A stretch of 64,000 bases of DNA from Nelumbo lutea (GCA_022828595.1 JAKGHH010000003.1:655488-719487), one strand, 5' to 3'. Counted from the first letter of the stretch, positions 1 to 11,568 are shown. Numbers and translations: made by a program. Notes: generated by a model not told the origin, from the sequence alone.

Positions 1-220
1 ACAACTTCAGTCCCTCCTCTATGACGATGGAGAGACTTAGATCTCTATTTCTTCACTTTAACCTTCCTGAGGACCTTATCTACAGTCTCCCCTCTGGTAA
101 CTTTCCCTAGAAGCATGGTCCCAACGAGATAGTGATTTTTCAGGAATAGCTCGAGGCTGACTTGCGTCTTCCTCTACATCCCCTAATAGTGGAGGTATCA
201 GGAACATTTCAACGTCACCA

Positions 221-1310
221 TTGACTAGCTCCACCCCAACTCCATCCGAAATGTGGTTGGGACTATTTCTCTATGTTATAAGTATTGTCTTCCCCTCAAT
301 CCATATATCTTTTCTACCATTCTCTGCATCAAGAGTGCTTCTCCCGGAACGCCTCCGGAAAGGCGTTCCTACTATCTTTTCCCCGCCGCGGCTTCAAGCT
401 CTTGCACGAGCTGCCGAACAGGATCCCAACCTGGAATCGGGACTATTTCGTGGTCCGTAACCCCGAGGGGTGGCCTTTCCCAACTATTTGGAGGGATGCC
501 ATCCAGGATTCAAGGGTTGAGTTGGACCTTGAAGTTCGAAAAATGTTGCAATCTTGGGTAGCAGTAGGTCTTCACTGTTCGGACTACTTGACCAAGGAAA
601 AACTCGCGCATGCTAGCTTGAGTCCGGGTAGGTTGCCTTTTAGGTCGCACAGTGCCTTGTAGAAATGTATTATTTATTTTTTTTACTGGATTAATACCTT
701 GTGTTTTTTTGGCAACCATCATGTTTGGTGTTGACGTGCGCTGCCTTCTTTCCAGCAACCATAAGCGTAAGGTGAAGAGGTCGTGTCCTGATCGAGCTTC
801 TACTTCTGGGGGCACGGAGTTCGAGTCTACTGACCCAGAATTTGCTTCTCCATTGCTTGAGGTTCCACCGGTCCCATCTGAAGGAGTTGCCAGAGAAGGT
901 GGCCTCGAGGAGGGCGAGCTTCCAAGGCCAAGGCTGTTTCCTCCTGGGCCATTCCGTCCATTCCCCTACCCGCAGTTCCCGGTAGGGAACTAGGAGGGTG
1001 TCAATGACTACACCGTGGCTGGGCGGAAGAGCCGAAGGACAATCTTGCCACGAGGAGGTTGCTAGGTGGGGGGAGATGAATCCCAAGGAGCTCACCGCGT
1101 TTGCGGCTTCTCACTGTATGGTGGTAAGTGGTATTTTTCCTTTTTCTCGTTCTTTCCTTTCCTTTCCTTTTTTCTGACCTTAGTCTCTTGTTGGTAGGTG
1201 AACTCTGCCATCCACGCCATGGCCCTCCGGACCAACATCCACTCCGGCGACGCTTGCAATCATAGGGCCAACGTCTAGAAGCTCCAAGGCGAGTTTGTTC
1301 ATTTTAGTGA
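221..1310 (+). pseudogene. Decayed gypsy-type transposon ORF fragment
   Basis: A reading frame at 285-662 contains the stretch NRIPTWNRDYFVVRNPEGWP followed by a Trp-Arg-Asp segment, resembling the N-terminal domain of plant 'putative gypsy type transposon' proteins. A second piece at about 720-993 is rich in Ser, Glu and Pro, as in the linker of such proteins, and 1198-1278 gives a short Ala/Arg-rich piece interrupted by a stop. No single frame spans the region and no start codon is convincing, so this is a remnant. Family assignment is from memory of the motif, not from a search. The left end lies outside the window. Confidence 0.35.
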
Positions 1311-2480
1311 GTTAACAAATGGTCAAATCGAAACTGACCTAACTTGGTTGTGTTGGAAAACTACTAAACCAAAATTGATCAGAAATAGTAGAAAACCGAT
1401 AAACTCAGCTCGAGTTCAAGCGGATTGGTTATTAAAATGTTAAAATATAAAGCAATTATATACTTCTATGTATTTCTATTGTTTAACTTTCAATTAACAA
1501 AGCTCGTGCATCGCATGAGTCCCCGCTAATTAAAAATAGTAATATTCAAATTAGCATTTCTTAAACTAATGAATCAAATCCAAATTTATATGAAAATATG
1601 ATTTTTAATTTCAATAAATTAACATAAATAAAAATATTAATAATAGAATAGTTATTTTATTACTTAAAATTTATTGATATGTATCTTAATTTTGTATAAA
1701 TTATTAATTGTTATTTTAAAATTTAGTAAATAACAATGCATTTATTATTTACAAAAATTCAAAATACTATTTACAAAATATTCAATAATATAATATAAAT
1801 TGAATCTATCAAATCCAATAATATTAATTTATTTAAATTGAGTTTTTTTAAAGAATTTATATAACTAAAAAAATTAACATGAAAATTATTTTAGCAATTA
1901 AAAATTTTGAATTTGCATATGATATGTATCTTCTAAAGTTCAATAGATTTGATATATTTTTAAGTTGAAATTATATTTTTTATAAATTATTTATTAAGTT
2001 TTAATTTATATTTTATAATAATATCTTTATTTTTTACAAAAGTAAAGTTATTGTTTGCCAAACATTTGAGAATTAATTTTTTAGTCCACATTTTTGTTAA
2101 TATTAAAAATTAAAAATAGTAAAATAAAAAATAATTAATATAATAATTCAAATATAATAGTTGTATATTCAACTTCGATAGAAGATTAAATAATAGTGGC
2201 TTTGTTCATGTTTTAATTTATAAAAATCTATCTTATATGTGTTTTGAACTTTTGATTATACATTGTCAATGTTATTTTTATGCATTTATTATAATAATTA
2301 TAATGTATTTCTTTATATATACTTTTCAAATATACATTAATTGTTACTATTTCAATGTCTGAGTCAAACCCATAATTGAGAGATGTGTGGTTGCAACTCA
2401 CGACGGGTAGAGAGTGGGTAGGAAAAGTGAGTAGGAAATCCTGTTTGGTGCGGGTGCAATTACGAATCACGTAAAAAGAG
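1311..2480. other. AT-rich repeat region without genes
   Basis: Very AT-rich sequence with no credible coding frame. Phrases built from TTTATTATTTACAAAAA and ATTCAATAATATAATAT resemble the arms of the large palindrome at 55-58 kb, so it is probably a diverged single arm of that family. At 1503-1519 there is a short hairpin (CTCGTGC and GCATGAG around ATC) followed by CTAA at 1526-1529 and then T, which resembles a Helitron 3' end; this reading is weak. Confidence 0.35.
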
Positions 2481-3525
2481 GGAAAACTTCCTAATTAGTC
2501 CTCTGTACTTTAGGCCTAGTGTCATTTTGGTCTCCGAAGTTTAAAAGGCAACAATTCAGTACCCAAATTTTTAAAACGTGTCAATCAAGTACCTATCATT
2601 AAGTAGCTATTAAGTGGCATTTGAAAAAGACATAAATGCCCTTTAAGTGTCATTTAATTTTCTTTATAAACCATCCAAACGTTGACGAAAAATTAACTGT
2701 TACAAATCCTTGCCACTTCTATTCAAGAAAGTTGGGGTCATGTCTTAGTGGGCATTTTGGTCACCCCATCTTTCTTGAATAGAAAAGGCAAGGATTTGAG
2801 ACTGTTAATTTTTTGTCAATGTTGATATGTGATGAGGGCGGATTTAGCCCTCCAGTGAATTTTTGACACCTGGCACCTCATGCCAAGTAAGCGCAGCCTA
2901 TTGACAACTAGACAGCTCGAGCTAGTTACAGGCAGCTTGCCACTTAGGGGCAACTCGGCATAGGCAGCTCGCCACAGGTAGCTCGACATAGGTAGGGGCA
3001 GCTCGCCACCAAGGAGCTCGACAGCTCGCCAAGGAGCTAGGCAGTTGTCCAAGGAACTCAGTAGCTCTCCAAGGAGCTCGACAGCTCTCCAAGGAGCTTG
3101 CCAAGGAGCTCGACAACCCTCCAAGGAGCTCGCCACAGGCAGCTCGGCATAGCTCACCATGGGCAACTCGGCAGAGCTCGCTACAAGCAGCTCGGTATAG
3201 CTCTCCCCCAGGCAGTTTGCCATCAGGGAGCCCGGCATAGCTCGGTACAAGGTAGCTCATGGAAGAGCAGTTCGGCATATCGTAGGAAGATCTCCTGCCT
3301 GATAACCATACTAGACAGATTCGGAGACCTGCGCCCACATCTCTTGCCAGGCGGCATTGTGCCTGCCAGCCCTGAGAGGGTGTCCCTTGCCTGGCAGAGT
3401 CGTACTCTGCAACAGCTGCCTGCACCCGCCAGATCAGCTCAGGCAGTAACGGCTGCGACAGAGAGACAGAGGTAGTTATACCTTACTTGACAGAGGCAGT
3501 TACACCTGATTTGACAAGACACCAC

Positions 3526-3533
3526 TATATAAG
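3526..3533 (+). promoter_or_regulatory. TATA box in 5' LTR
   Basis: TATATAAG within CCACTATATAAGGACTCCGA. The same context is kept in the 3' LTR (6115-6122) and, diverged, in the gypsy LTR at 59084-59090 where GACCCCC also follows. This marks the likely U3/R boundary region. Confidence 0.6.
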
Positions 3534-3880
3534 GACTCCGACCCCCAATGAGGAGGAAGAAAAATGGAGGTAATCCCTGCTTTCTAGCTTTCTCATTTCT
3601 CTAATATCATCTTTGAGCTCTCTACAATCAGAGTGCTAACTTAAGCATTAGAGAGTTCCCGTCGGGTAAATACCCCTGGGTCCCCTCGCAGGTCCCTCAA
3701 CTTCTTCCACCTACAAAGAGGAGGAAAATATGGAGTTTTTGCAGGTCCCTTAGCTCCCGCCGACTACAAAGGAGAGAAGATCACCTCATGCAGAGGGCAG
3801 TCGGGTTGCGCTACACCAGGGAGCTCCACCATTCTTTGAGTCACAAGACGCCTAGGAATAGGGCAAATGATGAGTCCCCT

Positions 3881-4280
3881 AGGCAATTCGCCATCAGGGA
3901 GCTCGGCATAGCTCTCCCCCAGGTAGTTTGCCAACGGGGAGCTCGGCATAGCTCTCCCCCAGGCAGTTCGTCACCAGGGAGCTCGGCATAGCTCTCCCCC
4001 AAGCAGTTCGTCACCAGGGAGCTCGGCATAGCTCTCCCCCAAGCAGTTTGCCATTAGGGAGCTCGGCATAGCTCTCCCCCAGGCAGTTCACCAACAGGGA
4101 GCTCGACATAGCTCTCCCCCAGGCAGTTCACCACTAGGGAGCTCGACATAGCTCTCCCCCAGACAATTTGCCGTCAGGGAGCTCAACATAGCTCTCCCCC
4201 AAGCAGTTCACCATCAGGGAGCTCGGCATAGCTCTCCCCTAGGCAGTTCTCCACCAGGGAGCTCAACCATCCTCTCCTGG
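3881..4280 (+). repeat. 40-bp tandem repeat array in the 5' LTR
   Basis: Unit core GCTCGGCATAGCTCTCCCCC recurs at exactly 40-bp spacing from 3901 to 4221 (nine units), with a degenerate tenth at 4261. Units differ by a few substitutions. Reading frames across it are by-products of the repeat. Confidence 0.9.
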
Positions 4281-4355
4281 GAACAGGTCAAATGAAGAGG
4301 TACTTAGCAAAAAATAAAAAAAAATTGGTACATAACCAGAAACGGTTACATCAAT

Positions 4356-4373
4356 TGGCGTCGTCTGTGGGAA
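4356..4373 (+). other. Primer binding site
   Basis: TGGCGTCGTCTGTGGGAA starts three bases after the 5' LTR end. It differs by one base from the site of the gypsy element at 59300-59317 (TGGCGCCGTCTGTGGGAA). It would pair with the 3' end of a tRNA ending in GGCGCCA; the tRNA was not identified. Confidence 0.75.
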
Positions 4374-5494
4374 CACGCTACAAAAAACTAAGTTCTCATC
4401 CTACAAAAGCTAAGTCACCTTCTCCCAAAAAGTTAAGTCCTCACATTTTAGAAATTGAAGCTCTCGCTTTATGGTTTACATTTTTTATGGACTCAAAGTC
4501 TTTGTAGGGAGCTAACAAACTAAGCAGCTCTACCAACTTTACTTTCAATTCAGATAAAACCTCATCAGTCCTCTCTACAAGGTCTCCTCTACAAAGATGA
4601 GCTCTTCGTGGATTCCGCGGGAGTTGGTGGCCAACAGACTACATAGGCACATTTGCTGGTCGAGCCTTCCAAGGCTCCCGTATGAGCTAGTGACCTAAAG
4701 TTAGTAGTGCTGCCCCCGAAGGTCGAGCTCCTAGTAGCTTCTTGTAGGAGTGGGTGACCGGCATTACGAGGCTGATGCAGCGCAATCACAGGTAGCTTGG
4801 CACCTAGTCAACTCGGCGCCTTACAGGCAACTCGGCACCTGGTCAGTTTGGCACCTGGCCAGCTCGACGCCTTATAGGCAGCTCGGCACTTGGTCAGCTC
4901 GGTACCTCACAGGCAGCTTGACACCCGGTCAGCCCGACACCTCACAGGTAGCTCGGCACCTGGTCAGCTCGGCGCCTCAAGGTAGCTCGACACTTGGTCA
5001 GCTCAGCACTTCACAGGCAGCTCAACACTTGGTCAGCCTGACACCACATAAGTCCCAATCGCCTCTTTGGCATGGGCGAAGTAAAGAAGAGTGGACTACA
5101 AGTCACTCCCAAAGCCTACGGGCAACATTACTGCTAAAAAACACACTTGCCTCTACGGCATGGGTAACACAACTACTTAAGACCTAGTCACCTCTTCGGC
5201 ACGGGCAAAGTCAAGAAGAGTGGACTATGAGTCGCTCCTAAAGCCTACGGGCCACATTACTGCTTAAGACCCAGTCGCTTCTTCAGCATGGGCAAAATTA
5301 GCAAAAGTGGACTATAAGTTGACCCCAGAGCCTAAGGCTACACTACTGAACTGGCGGAGACGTTCTCACCTTACAGGCAAGTCACCACTTACAGGCAGCT
5401 CCCAAAGCCTAAGAAATTGGACCAGCTATTACTAGCTCGTTGACTTACGGGCCAAAAGGAGAAATCTACTCTCTTCGCCAAGTTACTCTCAGCT

Positions 5495-5510
5495 CGGGAG
5501 TGGGGGCAAA
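5495..5510 (+). other. Polypurine tract
   Basis: CGGGAGTGGGGGCAAA abuts the first base of the 3' LTR, the expected place for plus-strand priming. Confidence 0.75.
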
Positions 5511-6114
5511 TGATGAGGGCGGATTTGGCCCTCTAGTGAAATTATGACACCTGACACCTCATGCCAAGTAAGTGCAGCCTCTTGACAACTAGACAGCTCG
5601 AGCTAACTATAGGCAGCTCGGCATAGGTAGGGGCAGCTCGACACTTACAAGGAACTCGCCACCAAGGAGCTTGGCAGCTCTCCAAGGAGCTTGGTAGCTC
5701 ACCAAGGAACTCGCCAAGGAGCTAGGCAGCTCTCCAAGGAGCTCACCACAAGCAGCTCGGCAGAGCTCGCCACAAGTAGCTCGGTATAGCTCTCCCCCAG
5801 GTAGTTCGCCATCAATGAGCCCGGCAGAGCTCGGTACAGGGTAGCTCACAGAAGAGCAGTTCGGCATATCACAGGAAGATCTCCTACCTGACAACCGTAC
5901 ATGACAGATCCGGAGACTTGCACCCACGTCTCTTGCCAAGCGGCGCTGTGCTTGCCAACCCTGAGAGTTGTCCCTTGCATGGCAGAGCCATACTCTACAA
6001 CAACTGCCTACACCCACCACCTCAGCTATGGCAGTAACGGTTGCAGCAGAGAGACAAAAGTTGTTTATGCCTGACTTAACAGAGGCGGTTACGCCTGATT
6101 TGATAGGACACCAC

Positions 6115-6122
6115 TATATAAG
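6115..6122 (+). promoter_or_regulatory. TATA box in 3' LTR
   Basis: TATATAAG in the same context as in the 5' LTR. Could drive transcription out of the element to the right. Confidence 0.5.
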
Positions 6123-6487
6123 AACTCCGACCCCCAAGGACAAAGAGGAGGAAGAAAAGTGGATGTAATCCCTGCTATCTAGCTCTTTCATTTCTCTAAT
6201 ATCATCTTCGAGCTCTCTACGATCAGAGTGCTAACTTAAGCTTTGGAGAGTTCCTGTTGGGTAAATACCCCGGGTCCCCTGATTCAGTTCTCGCAGGTCC
6301 CTCAGCTCCCGCCGCCTATAAAGAGGAGGAAAAGATGGAGTTCACGCATGTCCCTTAGCTCCCACCGCCTATAAAGGAGAGAAGATCACCTCATGCAGAG
6401 GGCAGCCGGGTTGCGCTACACCAGGGATCTCCACCATTCTCTGAGTCACAGGTCACCTAGGAACAGGGCAAATGACGAGTCCCCCAG

Positions 6488-6830
6488 TTAGTTCACCATC
6501 AGGGAGCTTGGCATAGCTCTCCCCCAAGCAGTTCGCCAACGGGGTGCTCGGCATAGCTCTCCCCCAGGCAGTTCGCCATCAGGGAGCTCGGCATAGCTCT
6601 CCCCCAGGCAGTTCGCCATCAGGGAGCTCGACATAGCTCTTCCCCAGGCAGTTCACCAACAGGGAGCTCGACATAGCTCTCCCCCAGGCAGTTCGCCACC
6701 AGGGAGCTCAGCATAGCTCTCCCATAGGCAGTTCTTCACCAGGGAGCTCGACATAGCTCTCCCCAGGTAGTTCGCCATCAGGGAGCTCAGAATAGCTCTC
6801 CCCTAGGCAGTTCGCCACCAGATAGCTCCA
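6488..6830 (+). repeat. 40-bp tandem repeat array in the 3' LTR
   Basis: About eight units with core GGCATAGCTCTCCCCCAGGC, mostly 40 bp apart, one or two slightly shortened. Same array as 3881-4280 but with different unit variants. Confidence 0.85.
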
Positions 6831-7361
6831 CCATCCTCTTCTGGGAGCAGGTCAAATGACGAGGTATTTAGCAAAAAAAAAAAAAAATTGGTATGTGACC
6901 AAAAACAGTTACATCAATATGGTTTATATAGAAAATTAGATAACACTCAAATGGCTTTTGTATCTTTTTCAAATGTTACTTAACGTCTGGTTAACAATTA
7001 GTTAACGATAGGTACTGGATTCACACATTTTAAAAGTTTGGATACCGAATTCTTGCATTTTAAAATTTAGGGACCAAAATGACATTAAACCCAAATTATA
7101 GGGTACTAATTGGGAAACTTGCAAAAATGGTAAATTTCTTAAACTACCCTTATGGTTTAGCTAATTGTCTAAGTGTACCATTAGAGTTTGAAATTTGATT
7201 AATTTTACCCTTATTGTTTATGACAATTCACTAACTCTACCCTTATCGTTAACATCCATTATATATTTCGTCAAAACCCATAATCACGTAACATCACATG
7301 ATGTTTAAAATTTTTTAAAATTCAATGCTACCCTTATCCTCTTCCTCTCAACCCGACACAT

Positions 7362-10180
7362 TGTCAACACCCGATTTTTGCTTGGTTGCCTAAACCTCTA
7401 ATTCACCCCAAACACCTTATCAGACCCTTTCGACCTCTAATACACCAAAAAATCCAGAAAACCCAAATTTCACCTTGAAAGCCCTTAGATCCACCGTTAA
7501 ACTTGCCTAATACCTATTCGATGACCTCGATTGACCCTCACTTACACGTCAACCATTATATCAGACGCAACCATCAGATTTGAGACATCCCAAACCACCT
7601 ACCCATGAAATTTGAGCTCAAGATTCCTTCATTACCCATCCATAAAACAAAGATTCGATTTTGAACATTCTCGCACCCACCACCCATATCCACTTGATCC
7701 GAACACATCTAAACCAATCAAACTTTTCCAATCACCCTAGAATACCCAAAAAACCCCTACATATGAAATTTCAGCCCATAACACCTTCATTTACACTCGA
7801 CCATGCAAAGATTCCATTTCGAGGCTCCAGATTGATCAAATTCTAAATCTGCCCGATCCGGGCCCAGTTGGCTTAATCTAACCTTACAGATTACCCAAAA
7901 ATCCTACCCCATGAAATTGTAGTCCAAAACACTTTCATTTACCCTTAGTCACGCAAATATTCCTTTTTAAAGCCCTAAATTAACTAAATCGAACCCTTTC
8001 CAAATCTATCCAATCCGAGCTTAATTGGGCCAATTTGACCCTACCAATCAACCCAGAAATGTCTAAAAACCCCATCCCATGAAATTCTAGTGCAAAACAC
8101 TTTCACTTACCCTCAATCACGCAAATATTATATTTTAAAGCCTTAAATTAATCAAATTGAACCCTTTCCAAATCTATCCAATCCGAGCCTAGTTGGGCCA
8201 ATCTGACATTGCCAATCAATCCAGAATGTCTAAAAACCCCACCCCATGATATTTCATTCAAAATTACCCCCATTTGCCCCTTCATTCAAAAAGATTTCAT
8301 TTCGCTCAATTTCACTGACCCATGGACACGAACCCCTTCTATAGTCAAACCCATCTCAACCCTCAATTTTTTGACCCAAAAATCCCCACCACTGAACCAG
8401 AAACCTAGCCTGACCTAGTGACCTCCTTAAACCTGGTTTAACCCATTTTCATCAAAAATACCAAAATACCCCTCCCATCAAAATTACTAATTTGCCCTTA
8501 ACCAAAGTTTACCATAATATCCCACCAAATCACCGAAATGTCATTAACCATAGTTACCCCAAATTACCCTAACCTAATTCCCAAAATACCACTCTCACCA
8601 AATTACCCAAATTACCCATTTTCAAAATACTCTTCCCACCAAATTATCGAAATGCCCTTGACCAAAGTTCCCCAAAATTACACCTGGCCCAATTTTCCAA
8701 AATACCCCTGACCAAATTCCCAAATTACCCCTTTGCACTAAATTACCAAAATACCATTATCGAAGTTTCTTCCTTCCAAAATACCAAAATACCCCTTGAC
8801 CAAATGCCCTTCATACCCTAAAATTCCACCATTTCAAATTCCCAAAATACCTTTATTGTGTCCAATTTCTCAAGATACCCCTCATCCCCAAAATACCCTT
8901 TAATCCTAAAATTACCAAAACGCCCTTCACCCCAAATTTCCATAAATTACCCTTTGGACCCCAAATATTGAACCCCTTATCCCTTTAAACCCTAACTTAC
9001 CCAAAACCCCTTTTTGTTTTTGATAATTTACTGACCCATCCCTTGCCCTTCAGGCGCCTTTCCCAAGAGAAGGGGGGGTGTTTGGTGGAAAGGAATAAGG
9101 GAATGAAAGGGGGAATTCGAAAGGGGGAGACTCTCGGCTCTCTCTTTTGAAGAGCTGCCGAACTAAGAAAGAAAGTGGGAGCGCTGCAGAAGAGAATAGG
9201 GGAGAAAGGAGAGGGCTCGGGTGAGACAAGAAAGATGAAGGGACTAACAGAGGAGAGGGATTGCTGGACAAGTGTTTTTGCGATAGAAAGTTTCAAGAGT
9301 TTGAGAGAGATTGAGGAAGAGGAGACTTCTTTGAGCTAGAAGTCAAAGGAGATAATAGAGATACGAAATGAGAGAAGATTCCAGCGCCAATGTCTGCACA
9401 TTCGACATGTCTCCTCGTGCTAAAAGTCCTTAGCGTCAATCCAGACATTCGATGACGTCGAATCCTTCAAGTCGTCTAGCTTGAATCCGTAAGCTCTTGA
9501 GAATCCAACAACAGCATTGTCCCAACAACTCAAGACTAGGTACATTAGGATATTCCAGCCTTAGAGTTCTATTGCAACATCATCGGTCTGGTTCACAGGC
9601 CACAAGAGGTAACATTTGATACCTCATCTCCTTTTCCTTGCTCGAAGTAGATTAACCTTCGTTATCTGTTTATTTATTTCTTTCATTGTCTTTTTGCTTG
9701 TTTTTGATATTGTCTTGTTGTTTTGATTCTGAAATCGGAGTGTCTCCTGTAACCGAGAGGCTAGCATGCTTCTCCACTCTTCAGACCAGTTCAACTGAGT
9801 CCGAAGGTGGGGGTTCTGATAGAAAAGGGGTGAGGGATCCTCGTCCTTTTGCTCAAGCCCCTGCATCCAAAAGGGGACTGGTCTGCAAGATAAGAGATAA
9901 AATGCTCCTTTGAGTTGCTAGAGAACCTGGTAAGCCAAGATGGAAAATTCAGTATTCACATTGACCAGAGATAGGGGTGCTTAACCCCTTCCCCCTCTCT
10001 TTCTCAACTTCCCAGAGCAGCCTTGTCCTAGTTGATCGGTATAGAGTCGTTGGTTTTAAATGATTTCGTAAAATTTAAATTCAGGAGACCCATCACTCCC
10101 CATTATTAAATTCTTGATGGGTGGCGACTCTAAACACTAAGCCAGGAAGTGAACTGCCGGTTTATTCCGACGTTCACACA
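7362..10180 (+). mobile_element. Solo LTR of an Ogre/Tat-like retrotransposon
   Basis: Starts TGTCAACACCCGATTTTTGC and ends CGTTCACACA. The 3' part (9960-10135) has AGGGGTGCTTAACCCCTTCC and GGGTGGCGACTCT, features I recall from Ogre/Tat-type LTRs. Flanks CACAT (7357-7361) and CACAC (10181-10185) fit a 5-bp target duplication with one change; the related element at 34177-35370 lacks the 2.8 kb and reads straight through, so it acts as an empty site. The middle (8440-8990) is a degenerate array of ACCAAAATACCCC-type repeats; 9050-9380 is purine-rich. No coding region. Confidence 0.65.
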
Positions 10181-10198
10181 CACACCCTTCCTCCTTTG

Positions 10199-10199
<1 letters not shown>

Positions 10200-10234
<35 letters not shown>

Positions 10235-11290
10235 CCATGACGGCGACAACATAACTCCGATCTCTCTCTCTTCTTACTCTGGGCGATGACAACAACATTT
10301 GAACCCCAATCTCTCTCTTCTTCCTCCGGGTGATGACAACATTTGAACTCCAATCTCTCTCTTCTTCATCTGGGCGATGATGACATCTGAACTTCGGTCT
10401 CTCTCTTCTTCCTCTAGGTGACGGCAACAACATCTGAATCTCTCTCTCTCTCTTCTTCCTTTGGGCGACGATGACAACATCAGGTTCGATCTCTCTATCT
10501 TCTTCCTTTGGGCGATGACGACAATATTTGAACTCCGATCTCTCTCTTCTTCATCTGGGCAATGGTGACAACATCTGAACTCTGATCTCTCTTTCTTTTT
10601 CCTCTTGGAGATGACGACAACGGCGACAAACCCCTTTGGAGTTTGACCTTTCTCTCTTATTCCTCTGGGTGACGATGACAACATTTGAACTCTGATCTCT
10701 CTTTCTTCTTCCTTTGGGTGATGACAGCGGTGGCGGCACCCCCCTTTAGAGTTCGACCTTTCTCTCTTCTTCATCTGGGCGATGGCGACGGCAGTGGCAA
10801 CCCCCTCTGAACTTCCATCTCTCTCTCTCTCTCATTCCACAACAGCGACAACATAACTCTGATCTCTCTTCTTCCTCTGGGCGACAGTGACAACATATGA
10901 ACTTCAGTCTCTCTCTTCTTCATTTGGGCGACGACGACAACATTTGAACTCCAATATCTCTTTTCTTCCTTTGGGTGATGGCGACATCTGAACTCCGATC
11001 TCTCTCTTCTTCATCTGGGTGACGTCGACAACTTCTAAATCTCTATCTTCTTCCTCTGGGCGATGACGATAGCATCTGAACTCCAATCTCCTCTCTTCTT
11101 CCTCTAGGCGACGATGCCAGCATCTGAACTTCGATCTCTCTCTCTCTCTCTTCTTCCTCTGGGCGATGACGACAACATCTAAACTCCGAACCTTGATCTC
11201 TCTCTTCGTCCTCTGGGCAATGATGACAACATCTGAACTCTAATCTCTCTCTCTCTTCTTCCTCTAGGCGATAGTGGTGGCATTGCCCTA
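10200..11290. repeat. CT-rich minisatellite with about 48-bp units
   Basis: Begins with a (CT)n run at 10203-10230, then about 20 units of roughly 45-52 bp, each with TCTCTCTCTTCTTCCTCTGG, GCGATGACGACAACAT and TGAACTCCGAT. The reverse complement of the same unit forms 34470-34880. Long open frames on the minus strand (for example 10274-10774, 166 codons) are repeat translations (EEEERDRSS type) and not genes. Confidence 0.85.
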
Positions 11291-11568
11291 TAACTTCACC
11301 TAGCGACGAATGGGTGGCAAGTGGGTGGGAGTAGAAAATATTGGAGAGAGAATGAGGTAGAGTAGTGTAATTCCACCTAGCAGCAAATAACATTTGAACT
11401 CAGGAAGGGTAGTTTAGACATTTTGCATTGTTTTTGACGGAGCTTAACGATAAGAATAGAGTTAGTCAATTTTTAGAAAGTAGGGTAGTATTAATCAACT
11501 TTTAAACAATAAGAGTATATTTAGTCAATTAGTTAAACCATTAAAATAGTTTAATAAATTTAAGTCCC

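Larger units (their letters stand above)
2830..4353 (+). repeat. 5' LTR of the non-autonomous element
   Basis: Begins TGATGAGGGC, ends GGTTACATCA. U3 holds a degenerate array of AGCTCG-centred repeats (about 2930-3250). A TATA box lies at 3526-3533, then a leader, then a second array of 40-bp units (3881-4280). Aligns over its full length with 5511-6916. Confidence 0.88.
4354..5510 (+). other. Non-coding interior of the non-autonomous element
   Basis: The 1157-bp interior contains no gag, protease, reverse transcriptase or integrase motif in any frame. It starts with the primer binding site. At about 4785-5045 it carries another tandem array of about 36-38-bp units built on CAGCTCGGCACCTGGTCAG-like sequence, and 5050-5340 has looser repeats with GGCATGGGCAAAGT and CCTACGGGC. 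It ends with the polypurine tract. Confidence 0.75.
2830..6916 (+). mobile_element. Complete non-autonomous LTR retrotransposon (4.1 kb)
   Basis: Two direct repeats begin TGATGAGGGCGGATTT and end TTACATCA, with TG...CA termini, and enclose 1157 bp. The element is flanked by a perfect 5-bp target duplication ATATG (2825-2829 and 6917-6921). A primer binding site follows the 5' LTR and a purine-rich tract (GGGAGTGGGGGCAAA) ends exactly at the 3' LTR. The interior has no gag or pol, so movement needs proteins in trans. LTR ends, PBS and promoter context resemble the gypsy element at 58447-64000, making that lineage the likely helper. LTR lengths differ (1524 and 1406 bp), mainly because of internal tandem-repeat changes, so the insertion is not recent. 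Confidence 0.88.
5511..6916 (+). repeat. 3' LTR of the non-autonomous element
   Basis: Begins TGATGAGGGC, ends GTTACATCA, followed by the target duplication ATATG at 6917-6921. Has the same TATA box (6115-6122) and 40-bp array (6488-6830) as the 5' LTR, but is about 118 bp shorter through fewer repeats and small indels. Confidence 0.88.
2484..7120. mobile_element. Foldback miniature element, split by an LTR retrotransposon
   Basis: Left arm 2484-2738 is the reverse complement, with scattered mismatches, of 2763-2829 joined to 6922-7120. Matching blocks include TGTCATTTTGGTC, the TTGAAAAAGA region and ATTCAAGAAAG/CTTTCTTGAAT around the centre. The spacer is only about 24 bases (2739-2762), so the uninterrupted element was a 550-bp hairpin. 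The retrotransposon 2830-6916 sits in the right arm. No coding capacity. Superfamily unclear: no target site duplication could be fixed at the outer ends. Confidence 0.75.
7128..11568. mobile_element. Mutator-like long-TIR element, split by a solo LTR
   Basis: Left end GGTAAATTTCTTAAACTACC (7129-7148, plus about 180 bp) is the inverted copy of 11402-11568, which reads toward the end as TAGTTAAACCATTAAAATAG then TTTAATAAATTTAAG. The same terminal sequences flank a second copy at 34177-35370, where a 9-bp target duplication (8 of 9 matching) points to the Mutator superfamily. Inside lies a CT-rich minisatellite (10200-11290) and a 2.8-kb solo LTR (7362-10180). Without that insertion the element is about 1.6 kb. 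No transposase. It begins 8 bp after the foldback element to its left. Confidence 0.75.

Noticed and set aside
2816..3475. Open frames of 125-167 codons on both strands
   Set aside because: Generated by AGCTCG-type repeats in the LTR; frames on both strands are equally open.
3881..4280. Regular 40-bp repeats resembling a CRISPR array
   Set aside because: Head-to-tail tandem units without spacers, in a plant LTR.
9997..10190. Primer-site-like GGTGGCGACTCT taken as the end of an LTR
   Set aside because: Empty-site comparison puts the LTR end at 10180, so this motif is internal to the LTR.
10274..11393. Long minus-strand open frames (up to 166 codons)
   Set aside because: They are translations of the CT-rich minisatellite in several frames at once; no domain and no start context.
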